This document shows positions 9,582-18,169 of a stretch of 64,000 bases of DNA, piece by piece; position 1 is the stretch's first letter, and each line of letters starts with the position of its first letter. Source of the DNA: DASVBE01 sp963770375 (GTDB lineage: Bacteria > Actinomycetota > Actinomycetes > Streptosporangiales > Streptosporangiaceae); the NCBI GenBank assembly GCA_963770375.1, contig CAVYPM010000016.1, forward strand, positions 1 to 64,000, given 5' to 3'. The notes under the pieces are model-generated. The model made no database searches, had not been told where the DNA came from, and saw only the letters and a program-made list of their open reading frames with translations. The translations under genes and the position numbers were made by a program.

Positions 9582-10250
9582 GTGCTGGCCGCCCGCGGCG
9601 TGACCCGGTCGTTCGGAACCACCGAGGCGCTGCGCGGCGCGGACCTGACGGTCGGCTACGGCGAGGTGCTGGCGGTGATGGGGCCGAGCGGCTCGGGCAA
9701 GTCGACGCTGCTGCACTGCCTGGCCGGGATCCTGCGCCCGGACGAGGGCGAGGTGTGGTTCGCCGGCCGGCGTACCGACCAGCTGGGCGAGCGGGCCAGG
9801 ACCGAGCTGCGGCGCCGGTCGTTCGGCTTCGTGTTCCAGTTCGGCCAGCTGGTCCCGGACCTGCCCGCGATCGAGAACGTGATGCTGCCGCTGCTGCTGG
9901 CCGGGCAGGGCCGGGCCGCGGCCCGGGAGCAGGCCGCCGCGCTGCTGGCCAAGCTGGACCTGGACGGCCTGGAGCAGCGGCGGCCGGGCGAGCTGTCCGG
10001 CGGCCAGGCCCAGCGGGTCGCGGTGGCCCGGGCTCTGGTCATCCGGCCCGAGGTGATCTTCGCCGACGAGCCGACCGGGTCGCTGGACTCGCTCGCCGGG
10101 CTGCGGGTCATGCAGCTGCTGACCGGCGCGGCCCGGTCGCAGGGCGCCACGGTGGTGCTGGTCACTCACGAAGCCCGGGTGGCCGCGTACTCCGACCGCG
10201 AAGTCATGGTCCGTGACGGCCAGGTGACCTCGCTGGCGGCCACGCCGTGA
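9582..10250 (+). CDS. ABC transporter ATP-binding protein (MacB/LolD-like)
   Basis: A 222-residue ABC ATPase with Walker A GPSGSGKST at residues 34-42, Q-loop VFQFGQLVPDLPAIENV, signature LSGGQAQRVAVARAL, Walker B VIFADEPTGSLDS and the switch-His motif VLVTHEARVAAYSD. The intact frame opens at GTG 9582, but a GTG at 9554 overlaps the PadR stop and would give MSGPVLATT followed by VLAARGVTRSFG if one base near 9580 is extra. The true start is therefore probably 9554. The stop overlaps a GTG of the permease frame. It pairs with the FtsX-like permease downstream. Confidence 0.9.
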   Translation: MLAARGVTRSFGTTEALRGADLTVGYGEVLAVMGPSGSGKSTLLHCLAGILRPDEGEVWFAGRRTDQLGERARTELRRRSFGFVFQFGQLVPDLPAIENVMLPLLLAGQGRAAAREQAAALLAKLDLDGLEQRRPGELSGGQAQRVAVARALVIRPEVIFADEPTGSLDSLAGLRVMQLLTGAARSQGATVVLVTHEARVAAYSDREVMVRDGQVTSLAATP

Positions 10251-10294
10251 CCGGCCCAGGTGCGGACGGCGTGACCGGCCCGGGAGGAGACGCG

Positions 10295-12625
10295 ATGAGC
10301 GGCGCGGGCGGGCGGACCAGGTGGGCCCGGCAGGTGGCGCTGGCCGCCCGGCTGGCGCTGGCCGGGCGGCGCGAATCGGCGGCCCGGCTGGTCATCACCG
10401 CCGTCGGGCTCTGCCTAGCCGTGGTGATGCTGCTGTTCGGGGCGGTGGCGTTGCCCGCGCTGCACGCGCACGCCGCGCGGAACGCCTGGACGAGGACCTC
10501 CGCGCAGAACACGGCCCCGGCCCCGCACCCGGCGGGAGCCAGCCCGGTGCTGTGGCAGCTGAGCCAGGACCACTTCCGCGGCCAGGACATCACCTGGGTG
10601 AACGTGGCCGCGCTCGGCCCCCGGCCGGTGCTGCCGCCCGGGCTGAGCCGCCTGCCCGGCCCGGGGCAGCTGGCGGTCTCCCCCGCACTGGCCCGGCTGC
10701 TCGCGACCACCCCGGCGGACCAGCTCCGTGACCGGTTCGGCGGCGGCCGGGTGACCGGCACCGTCGGCGACGCGGCCCTGGTCAGCCCGGGCCAGCTGGT
10801 GGTGTTCCAGGGCTGGCGGCCGGATCAGCTCCGCCACCGGCCCGGCACGGGCACCGTCCGCAGCATCGAGACCTCGACCGGCGGCGGCCTGGCCGCGACC
10901 GGGTTCCTGCGGCTGATGGTGCTGGTCGGCCTGGCCGGCCTGCTGGTGCCGGTGATTGTGCTGGTGCTGACGGCGACCCGGCTGGGCGCGGCCCGGCGGG
11001 AGCAGCGGCTGGCCGCGATGCGCCTGGCCGGCGCTACCCCGGCGCAGATCAGCGGGATAGCCGCGGCCGAGGCGGTGACCGCCGCGGCGGCCGGCACCGT
11101 GGCCGGGTTCGCGGGGTTCCTCGCGCTGCGCCCGCGGGCGGCCGCGATCCCGGTGGACGGCTCCCCGTTCTTCCCCGGTGACCTGCGGCTGTCCGCGCTG
11201 ACCGCGGTGGCCATCGCGCTGGGCGTCCCGGCCCTGTCCGGGCTGGCCGCGGTGGCCGCGCTGCGCCGGGTCCAGGTGTCCCCGCTCGGCGTGGCCCGCC
11301 AGGCGGTGCGCCGCCGGGCCCGGCTGCGGCGGCTGATCCCGCTGGCCGCTGGGCTCGTCGGCTACGGGCTGGCGGTGGCCAGGGTGGCCCAGACGCAAGG
11401 CTCGAACAACTCCCCCGTGTACCTGGTCGCCCTGGCGTTCGTGCTGGTCATCGTCGGCCTGGTGATCGCCGGTCCGGTGCTGACCAATCTGGTCGCCATC
11501 CTGATCCGGAGGCTGACCCGCCGTGGGCCGGCGCTGCTCGCGGCCCGGCACCTGGAAGGCAACCCGGCCGCCGGCTTCCGGGCGATCAGCGGCCTGGTGC
11601 TGGCCACGTTCGTGGCCACGGTGATCGCCGGGGTGACCCCGGCGACGCTGGGCGCGACCAGGACCGGGTACACCGCCTTCCCGGCGGACCTGGTGATCCA
11701 GCAGTTCACGCTCCCCCCGCCCCAGCCGGAGCGCTCGCCAGGAGTGCGTGAGGTCTCCCCGGCGGTGCCGGGCCTGAGCCCGGCCGAGGCCACGGCACTG
11801 CTCAGCCGGCTGTCCGCGATCCCCGGCGTCCGCGGCGTCACTGCGCTGCGCCAGCCGCCCGCCGGCTCCACCCGCCTCGGCGCGGGCACCTACACCGGCA
11901 AGTTCGCCCCGTACCCGGTGGTGGCCAGCTGCGCCGCCCTGGCCGCCGCGGGTCTCGCCCACTGCAGCCCCGGCCAGACGGAAGCCGTGATCGACGCCAG
12001 CGCCCTGACCAGCGGCACGATCGGCGGCCCGCACATCAGCCTGCTCCGCCCGCTCTCCGCCGCCCAGCTGGCCACCCGCCCGCTGGCCGCCGTGGCAGTG
12101 GTCACCACCGGCAGCCCCGCCACGGTCGAGCAGGTCCGCACGATCCTGGACGCCGGCCGCCCCGGCCTGCTCGGCCCAGCCGAAACAAGTGCCGACATCA
12201 ACGCAGCCGCGAACCAGAAACTGGCCCATCTCAGCGAGCTGGCCGACGCCGCCCTGCTGATCACGCTGATCATCGCCGGCTGCAGCCTGGCCGTCGCGGT
12301 GGCCGGCGGCCTGCTGGAACGCCGCCGCCCGCTCACCCTGCTCCGCCTGGCCGGCGTCCGGCGCTCCGAGCTGACCCGCATGGTCCTCGCCGAGTCGGCT
12401 CTCCCCCTCCTGGCCCTCGCCGCGGTCAGCGTCGCCCTGGGCCTCGGCGTCGCCGCCGGCCTGCTCGTGGCGGCAGGCTCCGGCAGCAATGTCCCGTGGA
12501 AACCCCCGCAGCCCCCGTACTGGCTCTCCCTGGGCGCCGGCCTGACCCTCGCCGTCCTGATCGTCGCCGCCACGCTCCCCCTCCTGCACCGCCTCACCGC
12601 CCTCGACAACGCCCGCTTCGAGTAA
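10295..12625 (+). CDS. FtsX-like ABC transporter permease
   Basis: An intact permease of about 776 residues with two FtsX repeats. Helices include RLVITAVGLCLAVVMLLFGAVAL near the N-terminus, a group with REQRLAAMRLAGATPAQISGIA, a central group (LRRLIPLAAGLVGYGLAVA) and a C-terminal group with LRLAGVRRSELTRMVLAES. I chose the ATG at 10295 because GGAGGA stands seven bases before it; the upstream GTG at 10247 overlaps the ATPase stop and would add 16 Gly/Pro-rich residues. The stop is only 20 bases from the convergent DUF2891 gene. It completes the second PadR-regulated exporter module. Confidence 0.9.
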   Translation: MSGAGGRTRWARQVALAARLALAGRRESAARLVITAVGLCLAVVMLLFGAVALPALHAHAARNAWTRTSAQNTAPAPHPAGASPVLWQLSQDHFRGQDITWVNVAALGPRPVLPPGLSRLPGPGQLAVSPALARLLATTPADQLRDRFGGGRVTGTVGDAALVSPGQLVVFQGWRPDQLRHRPGTGTVRSIETSTGGGLAATGFLRLMVLVGLAGLLVPVIVLVLTATRLGAARREQRLAAMRLAGATPAQISGIAAAEAVTAAAAGTVAGFAGFLALRPRAAAIPVDGSPFFPGDLRLSALTAVAIALGVPALSGLAAVAALRRVQVSPLGVARQAVRRRARLRRLIPLAAGLVGYGLAVARVAQTQGSNNSPVYLVALAFVLVIVGLVIAGPVLTNLVAILIRRLTRRGPALLAARHLEGNPAAGFRAISGLVLATFVATVIAGVTPATLGATRTGYTAFPADLVIQQFTLPPPQPERSPGVREVSPAVPGLSPAEATALLSRLSAIPGVRGVTALRQPPAGSTRLGAGTYTGKFAPYPVVASCAALAAAGLAHCSPGQTEAVIDASALTSGTIGGPHISLLRPLSAAQLATRPLAAVAVVTTGSPATVEQVRTILDAGRPGLLGPAETSADINAAANQKLAHLSELADAALLITLIIAGCSLAVAVAGGLLERRRPLTLLRLAGVRRSELTRMVLAESALPLLALAAVSVALGLGVAAGLLVAAGSGSNVPWKPPQPPYWLSLGAGLTLAVLIVAATLPLLHRLTALDNARFE

Positions 12626-12644
12626 CCCGCGCAGGCCGGGCGAG

Positions 12645-13692
12645 TCAGCTGAGCAGGAGGACGGCGTAGGCGGCTAGCCAGTGCTCGACCATGTAGTGGC
12701 TGCCGACCACGTGGGGCAGCGACGCGTCGGCGTGCTGCCAGGCGGCATCCAGGGCCACCGCGGCCCGCGAGTCGCCGGGCGGCAGCGACTCGGCGATCCG
12801 GCGCCAGCACCAGGCCCGGCTGGCGTTCAGGCCGTGAAGGTGCGCGATCTGCCCGTCCGCAGGGTCGGAGACCTCCGCCGGGGTGAAGAGCGCGGCCGGC
12901 TTCTCCCCTGGTCAGGCCAGGCAGGAAACCAGAGAGCCAGCCGGGGAACTCCGCGGCCGGCAGGACGCACGCCATCAGCTCGGCCTCGGCCAGCGCCGGG
13001 GACAGGAAGTCGTGCCCGGACGGCTCGTACTGGCCGGGGTAGCCGGTGTCGCCGCCGAACCAGCCGAGGACCTTGGCCGTGATCGCGTCCAGCAACTCCG
13101 GCTGGCCGGCCGAGGCCAGGTGCCGCGCCCACGGCAGCGCCCGGGACAGCCCGAACGCGCTGTTGCCGTGCACGCCGTGCCGGACCGGGTAGGTCGCCGT
13201 ATCGAGCCAGTCCAGGAACCGGCCGGTGAGCACCGCGGCCAGCGGCGCCAGCGCGTCCGACCAGCGCCGCGCGTCAGCGTCGTCCCAGCCCGCCAGCTCG
13301 TCAGCAAGAGTCAGCGCCCAGCCCCAGCCGTACGGCCGCTCCCAGTTGGCGCCGGAGCCAGCCGCCCACTCCGCCTCGGCCGCCAGCCCGTCCGGCGAGA
13401 ACTGCCGGTCCAGCGCGGCCCGCACCTCCGCCACCGGAACCCCGACCGGGACCACCCGCAGCAGCCGCACCAGCAGCCAGTGCATCTCCACGCACGAGTG
13501 CCAGTCCAGGCTGCCGAAGAAGACCGGGTTCTGATCCCGCACCCGCGGCGGCGCATCCTCCGGCCCGTCCTGAAGGTGAATCACGATCACCGGGAACTCG
13601 CGCTCGATGTTGGCCAGCGCGACCTGGGCGTACCCGGCCGCCGCCCCGGCCAGGACCTCGCCCCAGGACCGGCCCTCCGGCACCCCGGTCAC
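12645..13692 (-). CDS. DUF2891 domain-containing protein, frameshifted
   Basis: A protein of about 345 residues matching DUF2891, an alpha-helical family of unknown function. Visible family features are FPVIVIHLQDGPEDAPP near residue 35, DQNPVFFGSLDWHSCVEMHW with its conserved Asp-Trp-His, ANWERPYGWGWAL, HGVHGNSAFGLSRALPWAR and EPSGHDFLSPALAEAELM. One extra base near 12905 shifts the last 85 residues; in the other frame they read ALFTPAEVSDPADGQIAHLHG and end in WLAAYAVLLLS. The GTG at 13692 overlaps the upstream stop as GTGA, so it is translated with the metallo-beta-lactamase-fold gene. The paired His and Trp residues suggest a toroid-type hydrolase fold, which is inference. Confidence 0.85.
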
Positions 13693-14327
13693 AGGTCCAC
13701 GCTGGTGCCGGGCTCCAGCCGGGCGTACTCCGCCCCGTCCGGCTGCGCCATCCGCAGCAGGTTCGCCATCAGCCCCAGCCCCCGCTCGTTCAGCAGCCCG
13801 TCGTGGATCGCGTACGCCCGGGACGGCCCGACCGCCCGCACGTAGTCGATCATCTCCCCCACCTTCAGCCACGGCGCGTTGTACGGCAGCATCAGCACCG
13901 GCGCTGGATCCTCCGGGATGGTCAGGGCGTCCCCGGGATGAAACACAGCCCCGTCCACAAGGAACCCGGTGTTCGGGATCACCGGCACCGACCGGTGGAC
14001 GACCGCGTGCTCGTGACCGTACGCGTGCACGCTGAACCCGGCCGCCTCGAACGCATCGCCGCCGCGGACAACATGCACCTGGTCAGGCCCCGCCGCGGTC
14101 AGCTGACCGGCCACCCCCTCGTTGGCCCACACCCCAAGCTCAGGGTCCGCCGCGAGCGCGGCCAGCACCGCCTCCGTATCCAGATGATCCGGGTGCTCAT
14201 GCGTGATGAGGATCGCGCTCGCCCCGTCCAGCGCGCCCGGGCCGCTCCACACGCCCGGGTCGATCACCAGATTTGACCCGTTCTTTGCCAACCGTACGCA
14301 CGCGTGCCCGAGCTTGGTGAGCCGCAC
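13689..14327 (-). CDS. MBL-fold metallo-hydrolase (UlaG-like)
   Basis: A 212-residue zinc hydrolase of the metallo-beta-lactamase fold. It starts VRLTKLGHACVRLAKNGSNL, carries the HxHxDH metal motif as THEHPDHLD (~residue 53), a second metal His in YGHEHAV and the Asp of FHPGDAL, and ends with YAIHDGLLNERG. Length and layout fit the UlaG/YtnP-like branch acting on small phosphoesters or lactones; the substrate is unknown. The GTG at 14327 is preceded by AAGGAGGG at good spacing. Upstream in-frame codons to 14417 read as low-complexity Arg/Pro and are rejected. It forms a two-gene operon with the DUF2891 gene. Confidence 0.88.
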   Translation of the reverse strand: MRLTKLGHACVRLAKNGSNLVIDPGVWSGPGALDGASAILITHEHPDHLDTEAVLAALAADPELGVWANEGVAGQLTAAGPDQVHVVRGGDAFEAAGFSVHAYGHEHAVVHRSVPVIPNTGFLVDGAVFHPGDALTIPEDPAPVLMLPYNAPWLKVGEMIDYVRAVGPSRAYAIHDGLLNERGLGLMANLLRMAQPDGAEYARLEPGTSVDL

Positions 14328-14437
14328 GGTTTCCCTCCTTAAAAGCGCAGGACAGCAGCGGAAATGGCCTGGCGCGACCCTATCCCGGCACCCCCGCGGC
14401 CGCCGCCGGGGGTCCATCCGCCGCCCCCGGGTGGGTC

Positions 14438-14466
14438 TTGACCATGATCGGGGCCGGCGTTACGTT
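14438..14466 (+). promoter_or_regulatory. Candidate promoter of the secreted-protein gene
   Basis: TTGACC (14438) and TACGTT (14461) are 17 bases apart, facing the secreted-protein gene whose ATG is at 14560. The leader contains a small stem, CGCTGAG / CTCAGCG (14489-14508). The assignment rests only on motif and position. Confidence 0.4.
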
Positions 14467-14559
14467 CCGGGCGGGCCGCTGGCAGTTTCGCTGAGGGGCC
14501 ACTCAGCGGTGCGCCGATCCGTCCGCGATGGCGCGGGCGGGCCAAGCGAGAGGCGGAAC

Positions 14560-16459
14560 ATGTTCGGTAACGGACGCAGGAAAGGACACGGATACGGATT
14601 AAGAGGCCGCCGGCTCGGCTGGGCGCTGATCCTCGCCCCGGCCCTGAGCGTGGCAGGCATCCTCGGGGTAGCCGCCCCGGGCCAGGCAATGACCACCAGC
14701 GCGGCACAGCACGCGGCCACCGCCGCCGCGCACCCCAGGGTGGTGAAGCCCAACAAGGTCAACATGCTCGACTGCAACGGCTACAGCTCCAGGTACAAGT
14801 CGGTGCGGCCGGGCGGCAAGGCCCTGTGCACCGACGTCTTCAACCGGCACGGCGTGAAGGTCAACGGGAAGTGGCATTCCGGGCGGTTCGAGGACAACGG
14901 GCACTACATCGGCCACGACGAGCCCAGCGTCAAGTTCATCTCCCACAAGCCGGGCTCCGGCAACACGATGAGCTACCTGGTGAAGCTGCCGGTCGACCCG
15001 AAGAAGGCGCGCGACCCCCGACGGCAAGGTCACCAAGTACGGCGAGCTGAGCATCGCCCCGTGGTTCGGGCTGCCGATGTGCGACCCGAACTCCTACCCG
15101 CAGAACCCCTGCACCCCGGACAGCGACACCAACACCGGGCTCGGGGCGCCGACCGACGCGGGCTCCGCGTTCATGGAGCTGCAGTTCTACGCGCCGGGCT
15201 TCACCCCGTTCGCCAGCAACATCAGCTGTGACACGACCAAGTGGTGCGCCAGGCTGACCATCGACAGCCTCGCGGCCACGTTCAACTTCGCGTTCATCAA
15301 CCCGGCCTGCACCGAGCCGGTCAACGCCGCGTTCCTGCAGCGCAACGGCGTGCCGACCGGCCCGCCCAGCCCGCAGCTGTCGGACCTGAGCTCGTTCACC
15401 CCGAACGCGCAGACGCTGATGATGAACCCGGGCGACGTGCTGCGGGTCTCGATCACCGACCCGGCGGCCGGCTTCACCACCCGCGTGACCGACCTGACCA
15501 CCGGCCAGACCGGGTTCATGACGGCCAGCGCGGCGAACGGCTTCATGAACACCAACGTCCAGACGTGTGACGGGACGCCGTTCACGTTCCACGCCGAGTA
15601 CAGCACCGCGGCGCAGCAGAACCAGGTGCCGTGGGCCGCGCTCGAGGGCGGCGTGCTGATGCAGCAGGAGATCGGCCACTTCGAGACCTGCAACTCGGTC
15701 GCCAGCCAGTTCCCGATCAGCTTCCCCGGGTTCTCCGACCCCCAGGTGTTCCAGACCTGCATGGGCGGCTCTGAGGGCAAGAAAGCCACCGGCGAGGGCC
15801 CGTGCGATCCCAGTACCGGGATCTGCCAGAACGCCACCACGGAAGGAGTGAACGGCCCGGTGGCGTGCCCGACCAACGACTCCAGCAGCGGCGCGCTGTG
15901 CGAGTTCTCCGACGGCGAGTGCTTCAACGCCGGGAACCGGACGGTGATGGAGAACGGTGTCGCCACGACTGAACATATGGCCGTCACCGGCTGTCTCGAC
16001 AACCTGTTCCAGAACGGCGACCTGGACTTCGACGGCACCGACTACCAGGCCAGGAGCTGGCCGGACGGGAGCGCTAGAAACATCCAACCGCCTGGCAGTA
16101 CCTCGGGCCGTTCGGGCCGGACGGGAGGCTGTACCCGCAGATCCAGTTCGAGACCAACGCGCCCGCGTCGGAGTCCCTGTGCAACACCACGACCGGCACG
16201 AACTGCGTGGTCAAGCCGCTGGGCTCGAACTTCTACCCGTTCTGGTCGATGAACAACAAGCAGTTCGGCGCAAGCCCTGCACGGGGCCTGCGTGTGGAAC
16301 TTCGGCAACGTGCTGCCGGAAACCAGGAACACGTTCGGCAAGACCGCCGAGTACGGCACCCCGGACCTGGCCCGCTTCGGCGGCACGCTGACCAGCCCGG
16401 TCCAGACGAACCCGGCACTGCAGCCAGGCTGCGGCACGGCCACAGGTAACCCGCCGTAA
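14560..16459 (+). CDS. Large secreted Cys-containing protein of unknown function, three frameshifts
   Basis: An exported protein of about 630 residues that I cannot assign to a named family. A twin-basic N-terminus (GRRLGW) leads into a signal peptide ending near AAPGQA. The mature part is rich in paired Cys and aromatic residues: NMLDCNGYSSRYKSVRPGG, HYIGHDEPSVKFISH, APWFGLPMCDPNSYPQNPC, FINPACTEPVNAAF, GFMNTNVQTCDGTPFTF and GGVLMQQEIGHFETCNSV. The C-terminus has WQYLGPFGPDGRLYPQIQF and ends GCGTATGNPP. Frame breaks near 15015, 16065 and 16275 are probably sequence errors. It is monocistronic: a promoter lies upstream and a strong hairpin after the stop. Extracellular matrix, adhesin or enzyme roles are all possible. 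Confidence 0.72.
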
Positions 16460-16499
16460 GGGCCTTTAAAGCCCATTAAGGAGTACGGCTGTAGCCCTG

Positions 16500-16540
16500 C
16501 TGGCCCCGGCCACGCGGCACCCGCCGCGGGCCGGGGCCAG
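16500..16540. terminator. Bidirectional terminator between convergent genes
   Basis: CTGGCCCCGGCC and GGCCGGGGCCAG form a perfect 12-bp stem with a 17-base loop, between the secreted-protein stop (16459) and the dehydratase stop (16555). A smaller stem, GGGC..TTTAAA..GCCC, lies at 16460-16475. Position and symmetry fit termination from both sides. Confidence 0.7.
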
Positions 16541-16554
16541 CCCCTGCCGGGAGG

Positions 16555-17505
16555 TCAGCGGCTGAAGTCGACCGCGGTGGTGTTCGCCCCGCTGAGCACC
16601 ACCGCGACCCGCTCCCCCGGGCCGGGCACGTACCGGCCGGACAGCACGGCGGCCAGCGCCGCGCACCCGCCCGGCTCGGCCACCAGCCGGAACCGGTCCC
16701 ACAGCCGCTGCTGGGCGGCGATGATGTCGTCGTCGCTGACCAGCACCATGCTGGCCGGGTAACGGGCGAGAACCTGGTGGGTCAGCTGGCCGACCTGCCG
16801 CGGGGCGAGCGAGTCCACCGCGACGCTGCCGACCGGCGCGTCGACCGGCTCGCCGGCCTTGAGCGCGTAGGTCATGGTGGGTGCGCCCTCCGGCTCGGCG
16901 CCGACGACCCGCGTGGCGCCGCCCAGCGCGACGGCGATCCCGGCCAGCAGCCCGCCGCCGCCCACCCCGGCCAGCACCGTGTCCAGCGGGCCGCCGGCCT
17001 GGCCGGCCAGCTCGGCGCCGGTGGTCCCGGCCCCCAGGATGGTCTCGGGGGTGTCGTAGGCGTGCACCCGCATCGCCCCGGACGAGGCCTCCCATTCCTG
17101 GCTGAGCTTGAACGCCTCGGTGTAGGCGGCACCGCTGACCACCAGGTCGGCGCCGTAGGACCGGATCCTGGCCACCTTGGCCGGCGAGGACACCTCGGGC
17201 ACGAAGATCCGGGCCGGGACCCCGAGCTTGCCCGCCGCGTAGGCCACCGCGGCGCCGTGGTTGCCGCCCGACGCCGCCACCACGCCGGCCGCCGGGACCT
17301 CGCGCAGCAGCAGGTTGGCGAACGCGCCGCGGGCCTTGAACGACCCGGCGTGCTGCAGCTGCTCCAGCTTGAGCAGCAGCGGCCCGGCCGGCAGCCCGAA
17401 GTCGGCCAGGTCCACGCTGATCACCGGGGTCCGCCGGACGTGCGGCGCGATCAGTGCGTGGACCTCCCGTACCGCATCCGGCGACAGCTCGCGCGTACCC
17501 GTCAT
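16555..17505 (-). CDS. Threonine/serine dehydratase-like PLP enzyme
   Basis: A 316-residue fold-type II PLP enzyme of the threonine ammonia-lyase / serine racemase group. The PLP lysine lies in GSFKARGA (~Lys57), the substrate Asn loop in ASGGNHG, the phosphate-binding tetraglycine in VGGGGLLAG and the ring-nitrogen Ser in VVLSGANTT. There is no C-terminal ACT regulatory domain, so it is a catabolic-type or serine/threonine dehydratase rather than the feedback-regulated biosynthetic IlvA. The ATG at 17505 begins MTGTRELSPDAVREVH. It follows the TetR gene by 50 bases on the same strand and may share the MFS-TetR transcript. Confidence 0.88.
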   Translation of the reverse strand: MTGTRELSPDAVREVHALIAPHVRRTPVISVDLADFGLPAGPLLLKLEQLQHAGSFKARGAFANLLLREVPAAGVVAASGGNHGAAVAYAAGKLGVPARIFVPEVSSPAKVARIRSYGADLVVSGAAYTEAFKLSQEWEASSGAMRVHAYDTPETILGAGTTGAELAGQAGGPLDTVLAGVGGGGLLAGIAVALGGATRVVGAEPEGAPTMTYALKAGEPVDAPVGSVAVDSLAPRQVGQLTHQVLARYPASMVLVSDDDIIAAQQRLWDRFRLVAEPGGCAALAAVLSGRYVPGPGERVAVVLSGANTTAVDFSR

Positions 17506-17554
17506 GCCCGTCTCCCTGCTCGCGTTGCCCGTGCTGGCGTTGCCCGTGATCGCG

Positions 17555-18154
17555 TTACCGCGCGGCGAGGCCCGCCATCAGGCAGTCCACCACACGGCCC
17601 GCGTGCCCCGGCTCCACCGGGTCCCCGTAACGGCTGCGGGCCATCACCGAGCCGACGAGCATGAACAGCGCCGACTCCACGTCGGTGTCCTCGCGCAGCT
17701 CGCCGGTGACCACGCCGCGGCGCAGCACGGACCGGATCACCTCGCGGCGCGGCTCCACCCAGGTCTGGGTGTAGCGGTCCATCAGCCGCGGGTACCGGCT
17801 GCCCTCGCCGAGCAGCAGCGCGAACTCGCGGGCCCGGGCCGGGTCGGCGGACTGCTCGGTCAGCGCGTCCAGCAGCGCGCGCAGGTCCTCGCGGACCGAC
17901 CGGCCGCGCGGTTCGGGCAGCGGTGCCTGCATCGACGCGATCGCCGCCAGCAGCAGGTCCTCCTTGCCGGGCCAGCGCCGGTAGATCGTGCTCTTGCCGA
18001 CCCCGGCCCGGGCGGCGACCTTCTCGATGACCAGCGCGTCCGCGCCGGACTCGGCGAACAGCTCCCTGGTCGCCGCGATGATCGCCCGGTCGGCCTCCTC
18101 GCTGCGCGGCCGGCCGGGACGTCGCTGGTCCTCGGCGGCCTTCCCGCTCGGCAA
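17555..18154 (-). CDS. TetR-family transcriptional regulator
   Basis: A TetR repressor of 199 residues with the DNA-binding domain at residues ~15-65 (RPRSEEADRAIIAATRELF, then IEKVAARAGVGKSTIYRRWPGKEDLL) and a helical ligand domain. As written the intact frame starts at TTG 18154. However, an ATG at 18173 overlaps the MFS stop as ATGA, and with one extra base near 18160 removed gives MSAAGKVAER joined to the conserved part, so the true N-terminus may be 18173. It is co-transcribed behind the MFS pump and probably represses it through the palindrome at 19846-19876. Confidence 0.88.
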   Translation of the reverse strand: MPSGKAAEDQRRPGRPRSEEADRAIIAATRELFAESGADALVIEKVAARAGVGKSTIYRRWPGKEDLLLAAIASMQAPLPEPRGRSVREDLRALLDALTEQSADPARAREFALLLGEGSRYPRLMDRYTQTWVEPRREVIRSVLRRGVVTGELREDTDVESALFMLVGSVMARSRYGDPVEPGHAGRVVDCLMAGLAAR

Positions 18155-18169
18155 CCTTCCCTGCAGCGC

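Noticed and set aside
10415..12589. A 724-codon minus-strand open frame opposite the second FtsX-like permease
   Set aside because: Low-complexity Gly/Arg/Gln sequence without start signals; the plus-strand permease is complete and well supported.
11890..12645. Extension of the DUF2891 frame 250 codons beyond its normal end, over the permease
   Set aside because: The extension follows a frameshift near 12905; the alternative frame ends at 12645 with a normal family-length C-terminus.
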